DNA of 64,000 nucleotides from positions 46,309,635 to 46,373,634 of the forward strand of contig JAJKFL010000005.1 of assembly GCA_021186555.1 (NCBI GenBank), given 5' to 3'. This document shows, piece after piece, positions 23,967 through 38,300 of this stretch; the first letter of the stretch is position 1, and every line of letters starts with the position of its first letter. A program made the translations under genes and the position numbers. This DNA is from Reticulitermes speratus (lineage: Eukaryota; Arthropoda; Insecta; Blattodea; Rhinotermitidae). Below the pieces are notes generated by a model that worked only from the letters and a program-made list of their open reading frames with translations, ran no database searches and was not told the origin of the DNA.

Positions 23967-25434
23967 TACTTCCAAGACAAAGAACAGTGGTGAATCATCA
24001 GGTGTAGTGGAAGGGTACACAATGGAGCACTGTACCGTGCCACTAGGCCTGAACTATGGATCAAAATTTGCCACTGGCTTGGAACTCTATGCCAGTTTAT
24101 GCATAACATATGCTTCAAGGCTATAACCTGTAAAAGACAATATTAAGACAGATAAAATCATTCACTCATTGCTTAAAACAACTTTCTTAATCAGTAAAAT
24201 ATTAATATCAAATATTAATACCAAAATCTGAAATTGGACATGACTGTCAGCCAGTTCAATTCACCTCCCATCTCACAACCCATCTACCTCAAGATCCATC
24301 TTACTGACTCTCCAACAGCAGAGAACTAGTAGGTTCAACACCACTAATATTACTTGACACACTCCAGAGCCACTCCCATCCACTTCCCATCCTCATATCC
24401 TAATACCCTAAGATCCATCTTAATACAGTCCTTCCATCTCCTACTCAGTCCTCTAAGTGTAAGTGATGAAAAAAAAAGTATATTGGCATACAATGCACAT
24501 TTCATTTTCCTATAAAACTTTACTTCCAAACTCTTTTTCTTTTAATAAATGTTTAGTCAGTTACGATAGAAACGTGCATGCAGGAATTCATATACAGTGC
24601 CAACTACTGTTATCTGACTTGAACAAAAATTGAAATAGGCTAACAAATTAAAATTTGCAATATGAAATTTCATGAAAATCTATAAAGCAGTTCTAGAGTT
24701 CTTTCCAGAATGCAAATGGAAGGTGCAGTTTTAATAGGTGCTCTATAGGGATGTGAATGCACCTCGAAACCCCCCAATGAGCAGGCCACAAGAAGACATC
24801 AAGGGTGAATACAAAGGGCAGAAGGAACTTTATCGCTCATGAAACAGCAATTTACTGTAACCCACTGATATAGGAGACAGAAAAAAACTTAACAGATCAA
24901 CACTTAAGCATGTTATGAGTTTACAAAAATATGAGAAGCAACGTTTTTGTGAACACAACATTTTGACAGAAGGCGTGTTTGTAACCCAACCGCCTAGTAA
25001 TGCAGGAATATCAGTTTCATGAATTGTGTGGGTTATGACAAATTGCTATTTCATGAGCGTTACGCAACACTGTATCCTGAAAGCATCAATCCACTAACCT
25101 GCATTACAGGGGAATGATATCAGACAAGTGATGTCTGTGACAGAGAAATAGTGTTCACTAACAGTGTAGTGCACATGTGTGTAGTACCCTCCTATTGAGC
25201 CTGCATACACCCTGTGCCTACTTGTAGTGTGCCCATAATAGTTCGTACTTCTCAGATTCGGTACAGAGCTGTGCTTCCAAAACACCAAAGAACTTTCCTT
25301 CTGAAAATTTTATTCCTAAGAACAGAAGATTTTTTTCAGTACTTTACTTTTACATAAACACAACACACAACTGGTTTTCATTCTGTAGGTTACACATGTT
25401 CACATCACAAAACTGGCTCATTATTTTCTACTGT
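23967..25434. other. Intergenic stretch
   Basis: About 24260-24440 holds two related CCCATC...AAGATCCATCTTA phrases that look like a diverged LINE-type repeat. The rest is unassigned. Confidence 0.4.
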
Positions 25435-25450
25435 TTACTTGACCACTGTC

Positions 25451-25865
25451 GTCGACCTCGGTGGACTAGTGGTTAGCGTGCTCGCCACTGGACCCAAGGT
25501 TCGCGGGTTCGATCCGGACCGAGGTCGATGGATTTTTAAGGGTGATAAAAATCCGGAGCACCACTTCCTTCGGAGGGGAAGTAAAGCCGTCAGTCCCATG
25601 TCTTAGATTTACGGCATGTAAAAGAACCTTACGGGCATGAATAAAAATGTTGCGTAAGCCAAATTGCCTCCAAGTCTCCTGACTGCCTGCCAGATGGCTC
25701 TGGCAGGCACATCAGGATCGATAGAACAGTAAGCGCGGCCAGTTGACCAGTCACCAACTTCCACGAATGCGCATGACTTAGTTACCTCGAAAAGAGGAGG
25801 CAAGAGGAGGCCCGGGCCCATATAGGGCTGTTGAGCCATGGTTATTATTATTATTATTATTATTA
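25451..25865 (+). mobile_element. tRNA-derived SINE, copy 2 (young)
   Basis: The first 73 bases (25454-25526) keep a near-complete tRNA-like shape: GACCTCGG pairs with CCGAGGTC, with A-box-like GGACTAGTGGTTAGCGTG and B-box GGGTTCGATCC. The body matches the copy at 5191 and ends in a (TTA)n tail at about 25841-25865. A perfect 16-bp target-site duplication TTACTTGACCACTGTC lies at 25435-25450 and 25866-25881. This is strong evidence of recent retroposition. Confidence 0.95.
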
Positions 25866-26135
25866 TTACTTGACCACTGTCAGTATTATTTGTCGTCCAG
25901 CTGAAAAGCTTCACAATCTTAGACGTCTCCCTGCTCAGTAAGGCACAGTAATTTACTTCTGATGTGACAGCACCGCTGACCTAGCCTGGCAGAAACAAGT
26001 ACATTTCTTACCATTTTCAAGTGCTTAAAGTAACTTACCCAATACTGTAAATCCATCTTCTCAAATAGTTCTATAAACAAGTGATCCTTCTTCAACAAAT
26101 ATCAGCGGCTCAGCTGTTGAGGAAATTCTTCATCT

Positions 26136-26141
26136 TTTATT
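26136..26141 (-). terminator. Candidate FBXL4 polyadenylation signal
   Basis: AATAAA on the minus strand about 180 bases downstream of the FBXL4 stop at 26318. Confidence 0.6.
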
Positions 26142-26317
26142 GAACCAAAAGGCCACTGCTAGATTCACAACAGACCACCACTGGATATTTCCCCCAGTCA
26201 GAGTAAATCATAACAATACTTACAAAGTCAAATGTACTACTTTCCATTAATGAGTGGAGTTCCATCAATGATCAACAGTACTTCCAGACATAGTTAAAAC
26301 TCCTGGAGAGATGGAGG

Positions 26318-29300
26318 TTAAAACATTACATCACACTGGAAACTCCGCTCGACACTAACGTGAGGGAATGCCATTCGCCAGTAGGCAACTTCAGTGTCCT
26401 GAACCTGGTCACAGAAACTTACATCCAACAACCGCAGTCTAGCACACCTTGTCAGAAACCTGAACACAACAAAACATATCAATTACTATCAGGGACTTAT
26501 TTGTAGTTGATAATGTTAGCTTCTTATATGTATTTTAGACCCATGCTCCAAGAACACCTGGGCACTGAATATGAAATCACAAGTATTTTTAAGCCCAATG
26601 CTCCTCTTGCTCATGTTGTTGAGGACCTGGGGAAGCTTGGTAATGACCTTACCAAGCAAGATCATATTATTATAATGGGAGGGCCAGGAAACAGCCTGGA
26701 TAGAAATTACCATTACTCAATTGTAAAGGATATAAACAGCATATAATCTGTTGCACACAGTAAATTTTGCAACAAGAATTCAAAATAACTCAATTACTGC
26801 CATTGATAATATACTTGTGGATAATAGTAGACTAAATTTATCTTCTATATCTCCCATAATAAATGGCCTGTCAGACCACGATGCTCAAATTCTCGCAATT
26901 AAAAACATATATTCAACAATAAACAAATTTCCTTTGAACCAGAGAATCAATTTAATAAAGAGAAACAATCATGAACTTTCAGATACTACAAAAAAAGAAA
27001 CATGGGAATCTGTTTATGTAACAATCTTAACCATATGTTTAACACATTTCTGTGCACTTTCTTAAACATTTTCCAAGCTACTTTTCTGATTAAATATAGA
27101 AGTACAAAAGAAAAAATGACTGGATTACACAAGGAATAAAAATATCTTGCAAACATAAAATAAATCTCTATACCTTCACTAAAAACAGCAATGATCCAAA
27201 AGCAAAAGCACACTGTATTACATATTGTAAAATCCTAAGAAAAGTTATAAAAGAAGCTACAAAGCAACACTACAGTAGACTTATAGCAAAATCAAATAAC
27301 AAAATAAAAACAACATGCAACATTACAAAGAAAGAGACAAAAAAAAAGTATATTCAGTGGAACAGGTTCCCACCTTACTTGTGAATGGTGAAAACTTAAA
27401 GGATCCAAAAAAGTGACTAATGTCTTCAATAATTTCTTTACAACAATTACTGAAAAATTAAACATTCAATAAATACAGAAAGGAGATGCTATCTCAATTC
27501 TAAAACATTCATTTCCTGGAAACTTGCCCAGCATTAAAATAATCCCAATCACTGAAGCTGAGATAAAAAGTATAATACATTCCCTAAAACCAAAAAAAAT
27601 CATCAGGCTATGATGAAATAACAAACAAAATCTTAAAACCTTGTGCATCTCTCATTAGTCACCCATTAAGCTAAATTATAATCACTCACTACGTACAGGT
27701 ATTTTTCCTAACCATCTTAAAATTGCGGTAGTAAAACCACTTGACAAGAAAGAACACAAAACTAGTATGACAAATTATAGGCCTATATCATTATTAACTG
27801 ACACAGCATCACCACTTCCCATATTCTTGGCCCTGTAAAGAATGCCATGATTCTTTGGTTGCTAAAAACATTAAGCAGCACTTTTTTTTAATTTCTTTAT
27901 GGTGACTGTAATTCAGTGTATAATTTTCAAAGTTTCACATATGTGAACATTTCTGTTCAAATTCACCCTTAAAAATAATAAGCAAATAGGGAAAAAGCTC
28001 TGGTTTTGTTTCAACAGAACATAAGTCAGTCATAACAACAGAGAGAAGAAATTAAACAAGGAAGATCAACACACATGTCAGTTTCATATTTGAAAGCAGA
28101 AACTTGCAAACAACTAACTTGACACAGATGTCTGATGTTATACCACGTCCACCCATGATGTCAACCTGTTCCAGGTCAGGGCAATGTTCGATGAACGGTT
28201 CAAGATCTCGATCAGTGATGCCTCTTAATGCCGTGAGAAATAACTTGCGAAGATATGGGCATCCAGCAGCCAGAGAGTGAAGACTGTCTCCAGGAGCATC
28301 AAAACCCCAACTAAAACAGTACACACCAGAGACCATGGTGCAGTGGTTCACTCCCCTGTTTCACACTTCACAGGTCCCTGGCTCACCTCTCAGTCAGGAG
28401 AGTACCAGATTTAAAATGTTATGAGTCCATCAGGTAAATGCCTGGACACTCATATAACAAATGGGAACTGTAGCTGTTCACAGCTGTAAATATTAAAATT
28501 ACAGTTATCCTGCATTTGATACTGTAAAGTTATGCAATTTGCTATTATTTTGGAGAAACCCATCGCCTCCATCTTGAGGGTAGAAGCGAGAGATGGAGGC
28601 AACTGGTACCTCTGCAAATGCTGATACCTGTCTAATAAGTTAAATGGTATCATATTCCAAATGACTGTAATATTACTTGCTGCTTTCTCCCACCTTGTTT
28701 GCAGTTTGGCATTTACAACATCCTTCCACAACACATATGTCAAAAAATAACTTCGGCAGCTAATACAGCTTTAAATAGATCAGGAATACAACAAAACAGA
28801 ACAGCACGTTAACCTTCTAACTACAGAACCTCTACTTAAAAATACTACTGAAGTCTGATCCATTGTCCTCCCCTCTGCACAGAATGGCTAGGAATTCTGA
28901 GTAAAGGGAATGTAACAGAAACATAACTCAGGGTCTAGAAAGTGCACCCAAGGGTAATTCTAGGCTAAGCCACCATACTGTCATTCAAACGATTATGAGT
29001 TTCACACCCAGTCATGGAGATGTGAACAATACCATGCCCTCCAGCAGTTCAGATTCCACATTAAGCTGTAGGAAGGTAAAGCAGACCACATATGGAAAAA
29101 CTAGAAACCAATCACCAAGCAAATGTACACTCAAGTACTATATATACCTGAATATAAGATGATTCCCCCTGCCCTTCCCTTCACAAACTTCAATTTGCAG
29201 AAAAATACATTTATTCACTCTAGCCAGGTTCTTATGTCACTTAGTGCCCACATGCATAATATTGTGGAATTAAATAAACATCAAGTTTAAAGTATTAATG

Positions 29301-32300
29301 TGTTTTGTGGTAAAAAGTTGCAAACACATCACCAAGTTAACTACTCAATGCCAACACTTCCATCACCACAAAAAGTTTCTTTCATGACCTTCCACCCACA
29401 GGACATCATCTTCTGTTCTAATTGAACTGTCTTGACAGACAGCACTTTTCAAACACCTTGATGATGGATTCTGGTGAAATGTCATCCCAAGCAGTTTTAA
29501 TTCAGTGCACATGCAGTGCCACCAGTACTTCAGATGGTCTTCTTGTGTTTCCTGTTGGTGTTATCGGGCCGTTGCCAGAAGGATGCCCACATACAGGCAA
29601 CACAGCCTGTCTTTGAATGGTGTACATACTACCACATCATGAACCTGTAACTGAGAGGTCATGCTTCCTGGTATGATAACCAGATCTATGTTTAGCTTAT
29701 TCATTTTCACTTTCCCTGTTAAGCCATCCACTGAAAGTATCTAAAACCAGCATACCTCATTTCTTCAGATGAGCACCCTGTCTTTTACCCCACACTTCCA
29801 TCAGCCATTTGACCACGAGGTCCCCTGCCATTCATCCTTTCTCATTACAGTTAAATATAACTCCATTAGGAAGTTTTGGGTTTGGAAGATGCTTCTCGTC
29901 AGAATAACAAATGATGTCAGTTTCCTCCTATCAACCAGAATTGAAAGCATCAAAATTATTCTCAGTTTTCCATGCCCTGTTGTTGTGAAAGGTACTGATT
30001 TTGATCCTTTTACATGAAATGTAATGTTGGTCAGCATATCAAACTAGAATGAGATTTCATCTGCATTACCTGTTTGTCCTAAGAGGTACTCATGTCTTCA
30101 GTGCAGATTAATTACATGGTTCTGGTATGCTATTAATTTTTCACGGCAGTATGTGGGAAGCTATTGTGCTAATGTAGTTCTCCAATGAAGAGCTAGACAT
30201 TTATGACACATAAATCTTATTGCCCAACCATTAATGGCTTTGAACTGTTGCTGCAAAATCTTCAGGGATGTGGTAACTTCCACTGCCTTCATTCACATTT
30301 TTACAAACTTTAGAAATTTCTCAATGGTACTCAAATTCCTCTGCTGGGGTCCATGAAATGATTTTCAGGTTGAATTTGCTCCTTTCATTAAGTTATTTTT
30401 GTCTTCTACAGCATCATATATTCTGTTCTGTGACATTAAATTTCTGCACCATGGTGCAGCTTTGGGTTTCATCTGCAGTTTTGATTACCAAGAATATAAA
30501 ATTTATGTCCTAACAGCAACACACTAATTTTGGTATTTTAGATACTGTTGTACCCTTCCTTTCAACATGATGACCTACAATTTGCACAAAATACTGTAAT
30601 TTTAACAACTTCTCACCCTACTAACAGGAAGTTCTTGACTTTTTGCATTATTATAAGGTGATTCCCTGTTTTACAGATGATGAATTAGATAAAAAGTCCC
30701 ATCTTATATTCAGGTAAATAGAGTAAACTATATTTAAAACTTCAAGGGCTCTAAAGCTCTCCACTCCCAGGCAAATAATACACTTGAAATACTTTTATGT
30801 ACAGAGAGTATAACATTTTTTAATGCTTAGATTATTTAACATTTTTACATTTGCAAATATTATACAGCTACAAACAATATGAAGGCAAATGGTAAATTAG
30901 AAAGGATGCAGAAAAAAAGCAGTCATTGCCCCATTTTAAATACCATTTCAGCACTTAATTAAAGGGAAGAACACCAGAAAACCTGTCAGGAAGGCCAGTG
31001 ACATGACAAACAAAAGGCAGGAATGCCAGTCTCTCAACTGAAATATTTGATAAAACAGAAACAGAAGCGTTAAAAACTTGTTTCATTTTGCAATGATCGA
31101 CATGAGAATTTTAGGTACAGACATACTCACCACCAGCCCAGGTCCACTTCCTCCAACTTCCTACACTTGCGCAAGGCTCTAACACCTACTGGTGTCAGAC
31201 CGTAAGTTTTCCAGAAGTCCACAGATACCAGCTCCTTGTTATACGTTGCAAGTGTCTGAGCAATGTCATCCATGCTTGATATGTGGGTACACGAACCTGT
31301 AACAACACCTTCGCAGCTCATATATAACTACAGAAAGACCAAAGAAATAAATTATACAGATTGATCACCTGACATCTCCCTTAAGCTATTATGCTTTCCC
31401 CTCCAGCTACTTGCCTACCCTTCCAATCTCCCAGCAATTCTTCCTTTTCTTCTTCTTCTATGGCACTTTGACCCATTTTCGAGCCAAGGCCTCTCCACTG
31501 CTGGGTTTTTGAAACAACTGAGTTTTTACAAGGGCAGGATGTCAGCCACATGCCCAACCTCCAACGAGGGACAGGGTATCTCTTCTTGTCTGGCATGGGT
31601 GGTCCTAATAGTAACTAGGCTGCCGCCAGCATAACTTTTGAGATCACTGGCACATGCAAACTCCCTCACCCTGCTAAATATGCCTTCGACAAGGTGGAGA
31701 TACCATCAATGGAGCCCAGCAATTCTGTTCAAACAGATACTGTAGTCCTGTGTCTTTTCATGTGGTAGAACTTCAAAGCATTACATTAATATTAACAACT
31801 TTGTTACATAATAATCCTGCATCATGTTGTAGGTACCTAATAGATTTATTATATGTTATTGTCACATGCAACAAATATCTAGTACTTAATATTTATCCAC
31901 TACCAGTTTCAGCAACTGGATCTTGCCACCTTCAGGCAAAAATATGCCAAACAGATATTACTGAATTCAGTCACTGTGACATTTTCAAGACAGGGACTAT
32001 AAATGTGTTCTTACTTACCCATATTGATATGTTTCAGCTGAAGTGATGACTTCAGTATAGATTTAAGTGGCCCCAGACTTATTTGAGTTCGATAGAGATC
32101 CAAATACTCGAGATTTCTCAATGAACTTAGACTTTGGAAACCCAGATCTGAGATTTTACGGCAGCCTCGCACACCAAGTTCTGTGCATTCAAAGACAGAA
32201 TCATGAACCTAAAATAACACATTTATTTTACAGCACTATTTTATCAAAATAATCAATCTAGTGAAGCCTGAAGTCAACTTAAATAAGACTTAGAAATTCA

Positions 32301-35300
32301 GTTCATATCTCACAAAGAAAACTGTCCTCATTACGAAGGCCAACTACTTAGTAACATTTACAGAACCAACTGCTGTCTATTTTTAGGAAGACAGAAAACT
32401 TGTAAACAAACTGTGCAGGCAAAATGTAAAGTTCAGTATTTTAATGTTAAAGAAGGTGGTGTGCATGCACGCATGTACACACAGTATGTATGTGTTTTCC
32501 TTTGTGGTTTGTTGTATGATGCTGTTAGTATTTCACTATATACAGTGTCAATGGTAGCATAACTGGTGAAAGGTGAATTGATAAGGATCTGGAAGAAAGT
32601 AGCCACAAACTAATCAAGGTACTTTTGTTGACTCATGAGAATGGCTCTGACTTTGACAGCATGCATAGTGTCCATTATCTCTGAGCTATCTTTGTGGAGC
32701 AAACAAACAGGTCCTATCAAAAACAAAAGTTCCTGTCATTGCATCCATCACTGTCCACTGGTTGCCATTTGTTATGTATTCAGTCTGTAGCAAGCCTAAA
32801 ATAAAATTTATGCACAGCTCTAATCACACAACACACAGCAGAAAACAACAGTAATAAATAAAACACATAATACACAACTGCACTACAGCCCAATTTATTT
32901 TTAACTGGAATACACTGGTTACTGGTCATAAACATCTAACAGTCCTATCCCCTTCTCTGCCACTACTTCCAAGGTCAAAGTCATTCTCTTGAGCTGACAA
33001 CAGTACTATCCTGATGGAGTGGGAAAAACCAGAATAAACTCGCAACAGAACAGACAGTATCCCAGTCAATACTGACACTGGGCAATTTCTACATACAGGG
33101 TCCTCAGTTTATGTGGCCCATATTGTTATCACTTCACAGACTGTTTTGCATGACAGCAGGCAGCATATCAATCACCACTATTCCATTCTGCTGTGTATTC
33201 AAGTACACAAATTCTATTTCAATGTACTGCAGTTAACCATATTTAGTGTAAGTTCTGGCAATGCTTTCCTTTGGCTTGCAGACGCATACCACACCTAACA
33301 TACTCAAAGTTCTGCCAGCAAAACTAAGGCACTACATCAGGAATGGCTTCCTCCCCCCCCCCTCCACCAATCATCTTCAATGCAAGAATTAACACTATAC
33401 ACTTTATTCTTTAACATGCCCCACAAGTAACAATCACACAGGTTCAGATCTGGAAAACAAGTTCACAATTCCCTTCGTATTGTTCTGTCACCAAAAACAC
33501 TCTCTAAATAAAGCAGGGGGTTTGTGATGTTGAAAAAATTGTGTCAGAATGTGTGTAACATATCAGTGTAAATTTATGGTCTGAGGGTGGGGGACGGGGG
33601 GGGGGGGGGGGAGGGAGCTGCAGTCACCTAGCAACCAGACCATAGACAAACAAAACTGGGAAGATGTAAAGATTTCATATGTATGAAAAATGTACGAAGT
33701 GATTCAGCATTAACTCATACATGGCTAGAGCAGTTCTTGTGTGTGGTAATACAGGATGGTTGTTCACAATGTGGGGTACATATAATGGAAGATTACTATC
33801 TTCAGAATTCCTCTGTATATATGTTGCTTTAATTTACTAAACACTTTTTTTGCTAGTTATGCATGTCTCCAGGACTGCCATCCCATCCTCCTTAAGCCAA
33901 GGCCACAGACTACATTATTAGCACTGTTTTAACAGACAGTACTTATCAGGTATCACACCTACCTTTCAAATACTTGCATTTTTCAGCTACCTTAATCACA
34001 CAACAGTTATCTACATATCTACAGGAATTCAGTCTCAAATGAACAAGGTGTCCTCCACACTCGTCAATAAAACTGGAACAATGTAAATAAACACAATTAA
34101 AGCCAGTATTGATGGTTGTACAGCCCAGTCTGTGGGGCATAACCTATAGCACCAATCTGTGCAGTATATATGAACATGTATGCTGTTTTATACAAAAAAA
34201 ATTGCTAAAAGTATAATCTTCCAACTATACTGCTAGTCTTCTTCATACATTGACTTTCAACATATCAACTGTGCCTGTCTTCCAACATAGGAAAAAGAGT
34301 CCTTCTTGAGAAGCTAACAACCACTCAGTTACTCAAAAAATTCCTCACCTGTTACAGAACCCAAAGATTTATTACCATGTTCACAGGACATTAACCCTTT
34401 GGTGCCTAACATTAAGTATACCTGTTACACAATGAGATGCTCAAAATGCCTAGCATCAGGTTAAGGTGATGGCATTTAATGGCGTTCCTTATGCAGCTCT
34501 CATTTAAATTCTGGTCTTCTGCAGTCCCCACCAGGCATTTAATTCCAGCAACCAATGGTTAGTGGTGATCCCTGGTTCATAAGGATTCAGCTGGTTATAC
34601 TTAACCAGCTGAATCCTTCCATCCTATCCTATTTCTTTAAGATTGATTTTAATATTATGTCTGGGTCTTCTGAGAGGACTCTTTCCGTCAGGTTCTCCAA
34701 TAGAAATACTGCACACACGTCTCATCGCTCCCACACATGCTAGATGACTTGCCCAACTCATCGTCAACCAATAATCCTAACAGCGTCTAGTGAAGAATAC
34801 AAATTATGAAGCTCTTCATTATGCCAATTTTCCCAGCCTCCTGTTACTTCCTTCCACCTTCGAAAGTCCAAATATTCTCCTTAGCAACCTTTTTAGCTCT
34901 CAATCTATTTTCTTCTCCTGACATGACAGACTAAGTTACTACTATTACTATGACCACCATCGCCACCACTGCCACAAACAAACAAACAAACAAACAAAAA
35001 GTCAAATGAAGGAACCATCATATGAATTTGTGCATGTTTCTTTGTTTTGGACAAACTAATTCCTGCCATTTTCATATGTTTGATATGAGAACTGACAGTT
35101 AGGTTCTTCCCTCACAAAGAAAACGTTGCTCTTGTTCCAAATAACCATGATTTAAAGGCATATAACGGCCCTGGAGGTTAAGCTACATGCTCTCATAACA
35201 TTTGAACTACATTTGAGCGATTTCCCGAACATTTTGCTAAATAATAAAGTCGTCTAACAAAGGAAATGTAATAAATGTCATAATGAGATCAGTAACAAGT

Positions 35301-38300
35301 TTGTATCTGCACTATAAGAGCTGTCTGCACAAAACACATATGAATGTATTGATAACTCACGTTACAAGATCCTCCGATGTGATAAGGCCATAGTCACCAC
35401 ACCAGGACAAATCTAACTTCTGCAGGTATTGGCAACGTTTGGACAGTGACATTAATGCTGTGGCTGTTGTACAATACCAGTACACCTGTGAAATATTGTG
35501 ACATTTTGTACACTGTGAAATCTCACAGGAATCCAAACAGGACCACAAATACTGAGTATAACAATGGGCAAGACGGTAATAATGGACTGGATTCTAGACT
35601 GAGATTTCACAAATGTAAAGCAGGAATGCCAATCATTATGCTCGAACAGTCAGTACAATTCAAGATGAGGCACACTAGTCACTCAGTTGTACCAACCTTC
35701 ATATTGAGCTCCATGTACAGGAGAGGGTCTGTAGCCAAATCATGGAAACGTCTGCTCACTTGAGCACATCTGCACAATGAAAGCAAGCTCAGGTACCCAA
35801 AAATCTTCAATACAGTTTCATCCTGGAATAAAAATTACTGTCAATAATTGGGATTCCTTTTCTGGGAAAAGATGTTTTAAAATCCATAAATTTGGATTGC
35901 ACTCTTCTGGGACGTGATGCCATGTAGTTTTGTAAGTACCAACGTATTGGAAGAACTTACTGCCTCCATCTTCGAGATACAAGTGAGGTATTCTACCCTG
36001 AAGATCGAGACAAAAGGTTCCTCTCAAAATTTGCTGCCCATCTGCCAAATTACACTGCATCACAGCCCATAAGACTGTAATATTAATATACACTGTTGTG
36101 AAAAATTCAAATATCATACCTTTGCTTACAGTTTTATGATCTCCAACTGTACAGCATTATGTGGTCAACTGTACTAAATTTCCTCCACAGTGCAGGCTTT
36201 CTTGGTAATTTTACTGTCACATTACTGCTTATACGAAGGCCATTTCAAAGTTTTGTGTATGGTGGCAGCACCGTGCAGTGCATCATGTGATTGAACTCAA
36301 ATTACGTGTGTGGTGCCAGTAGCTCTATTGCTGCTATCACACATGTGCACTGTCTTTGTGACGTCAGTTGCTGTTTAGCTATGGATCGGGAAAGACTACA
36401 AGAAAATTTCTCGCGGACGGACATGAGAACAGTAATAAAATTTAATGTTCTGTTGGGTAAAAGTGCTCTAGAGTGTTACAAGTCGTTGAAGGAAGGTTTA
36501 GGGACACATGCTCCTTCATATGAAACTGTTCGCCGATGGGTAAATTTCATTAAGAATGGCCGGGAACAGACAGACGACGCCCCTCGCAGTGGAGCCCTAA
36601 CGATGACGACCGATGAACTCCATGTGAACAAGTGAAATTTGTCCTTCAAGGTACGCGCAGTATTTCATGCACAGCAATTGCTACAGAAGTTGGAATCTCA
36701 CCAGCAAGTGTTTGCCGTATCCTCACCAACAGCTTGGGGAAAAGAAAAGTTTGTGCAAAGTGGATTCCACACGTGCTCAATGATGACCAAAGAGCCACGC
36801 GTGTTCTTCTCGCCAACACCCATCTGCAGCGTGAAGGCAATGCATTCCTCAATCGCACTTTAATGGTTGACGAGTCATGGATGCATTCATTTGACCCTCA
36901 GCTGAAACAACAGAATGCTGAATGGCGTGCCCCAATGTCACCGAGGAAGAAAATTGCACGGCGCAGTCAGGGCGCTCTGAAAGTCATGCATGTCATGTTC
37001 TTCAGCCGAAATGGGCTTGTGCTTGACCATCCCGTGCCAGTTGGTACCATGGTTAATGGCCGATATTACTGCTCACTCTTGCAGTATAAGGTGAGGAAGG
37101 CTCTTTGCCATAAACAACCAGAACTGCTGGAGCGTGGTGCCATTTTGCTCCAGGACAACGCAACACATCATCGCCATCGTGATGTGCAAAATCTGGTGCA
37201 ACGTTGGGGCTGGGAGGTGTTGGCACATCCTCCCTACTCTCCAAATCTCACTCCATGTGATTAGTGGTTGTTTTCACGTGTGAAAAAACATCTTCGGGGA
37301 AAACGATTTCAATCGGAAGACGATATCAACACTGCTGTCACTGCCTCTTTAAGGCGCGTGACCAAGGACGAATACAGAGCTGCAATTGATCATTTACCAC
37401 ATAGATGGGAAAAGTGTGTGGACAGTGCTGGTGCTTACATTGAGTAGAGGACATATGTGTATACATTCAGGAATCTCAATAGTATTTTTATCTAGTATTT
37501 TGTTATTACAATAAAATCATACACAAAACTTCTGAAATGCTCCTAGTATGAAATCTGAAGGTTTGTTACCATCAAAAAACTTGCTGCTGAACTGCACCCT
37601 TAGCAAGTTCATTGAACCCACACCTCAGTTCTCCAACATCCATTTTAATATTGTATACCCATCCATATGTAAGCCTCCCAAGTTGCATTGTCCATTGAGG
37701 TTTCTAAGTTATACTTAATGATTAAAGCAGACAATTACGAGCAGTGAAAGAAAGTTAACCAGCATTGTCCAGAAAGAGGGGATTTTAAATCCTCTCATAT
37801 ATGGGGCTGGTGGCTAAATTTTAAATGAGGGGCTAACAGTATCAGTACTGGAAAAACATGCAATGCCCCAAGCTGGACTGCACAAAGAAGCGGCATGAGA
37901 TGAAGGTGACTGGGAGAGGGTAGGAGAAGGAAGTCAAGTGCAAGAACAGAATTAATTATAGCTGATATGATGATCTACTGAAAGGTAAGTCAGAAAAAAA
38001 TTAATTAATATTTAATGTTAATACTGCAGCACACTCTTGAAGTAACTTAGCTCGAGGATGAATGTAGTAGACAATGAACCACTCTGGTCAGCATAAACTT
38101 ACATGGTGGGACTGCTGAACAATCAAATTCACTTACAACACACAGACAGAAGATTCAAGTCTTCTGGGATGTTTTGCAGTCCTGGACTGTGTGACTCTGA
38201 AGATGAAGGCACATACAATCCTTCAAAAAGTTAGTATATATTTACCAAATGACACAGCATAATATCCCAAGGACCTGAATCTTCAGCAGCACTGTTGTGA

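Noticed and set aside
25454..25526. tRNA gene
   Set aside because: It folds tRNA-like and has A and B boxes, but it is the head of a SINE with a long body, TTA tail and target-site duplication, and is repeated at 5191.
32067..32252. Plus-strand open frame
   Set aside because: Shadow of FBXL4 exon 9 (32180-32019) on the other strand.
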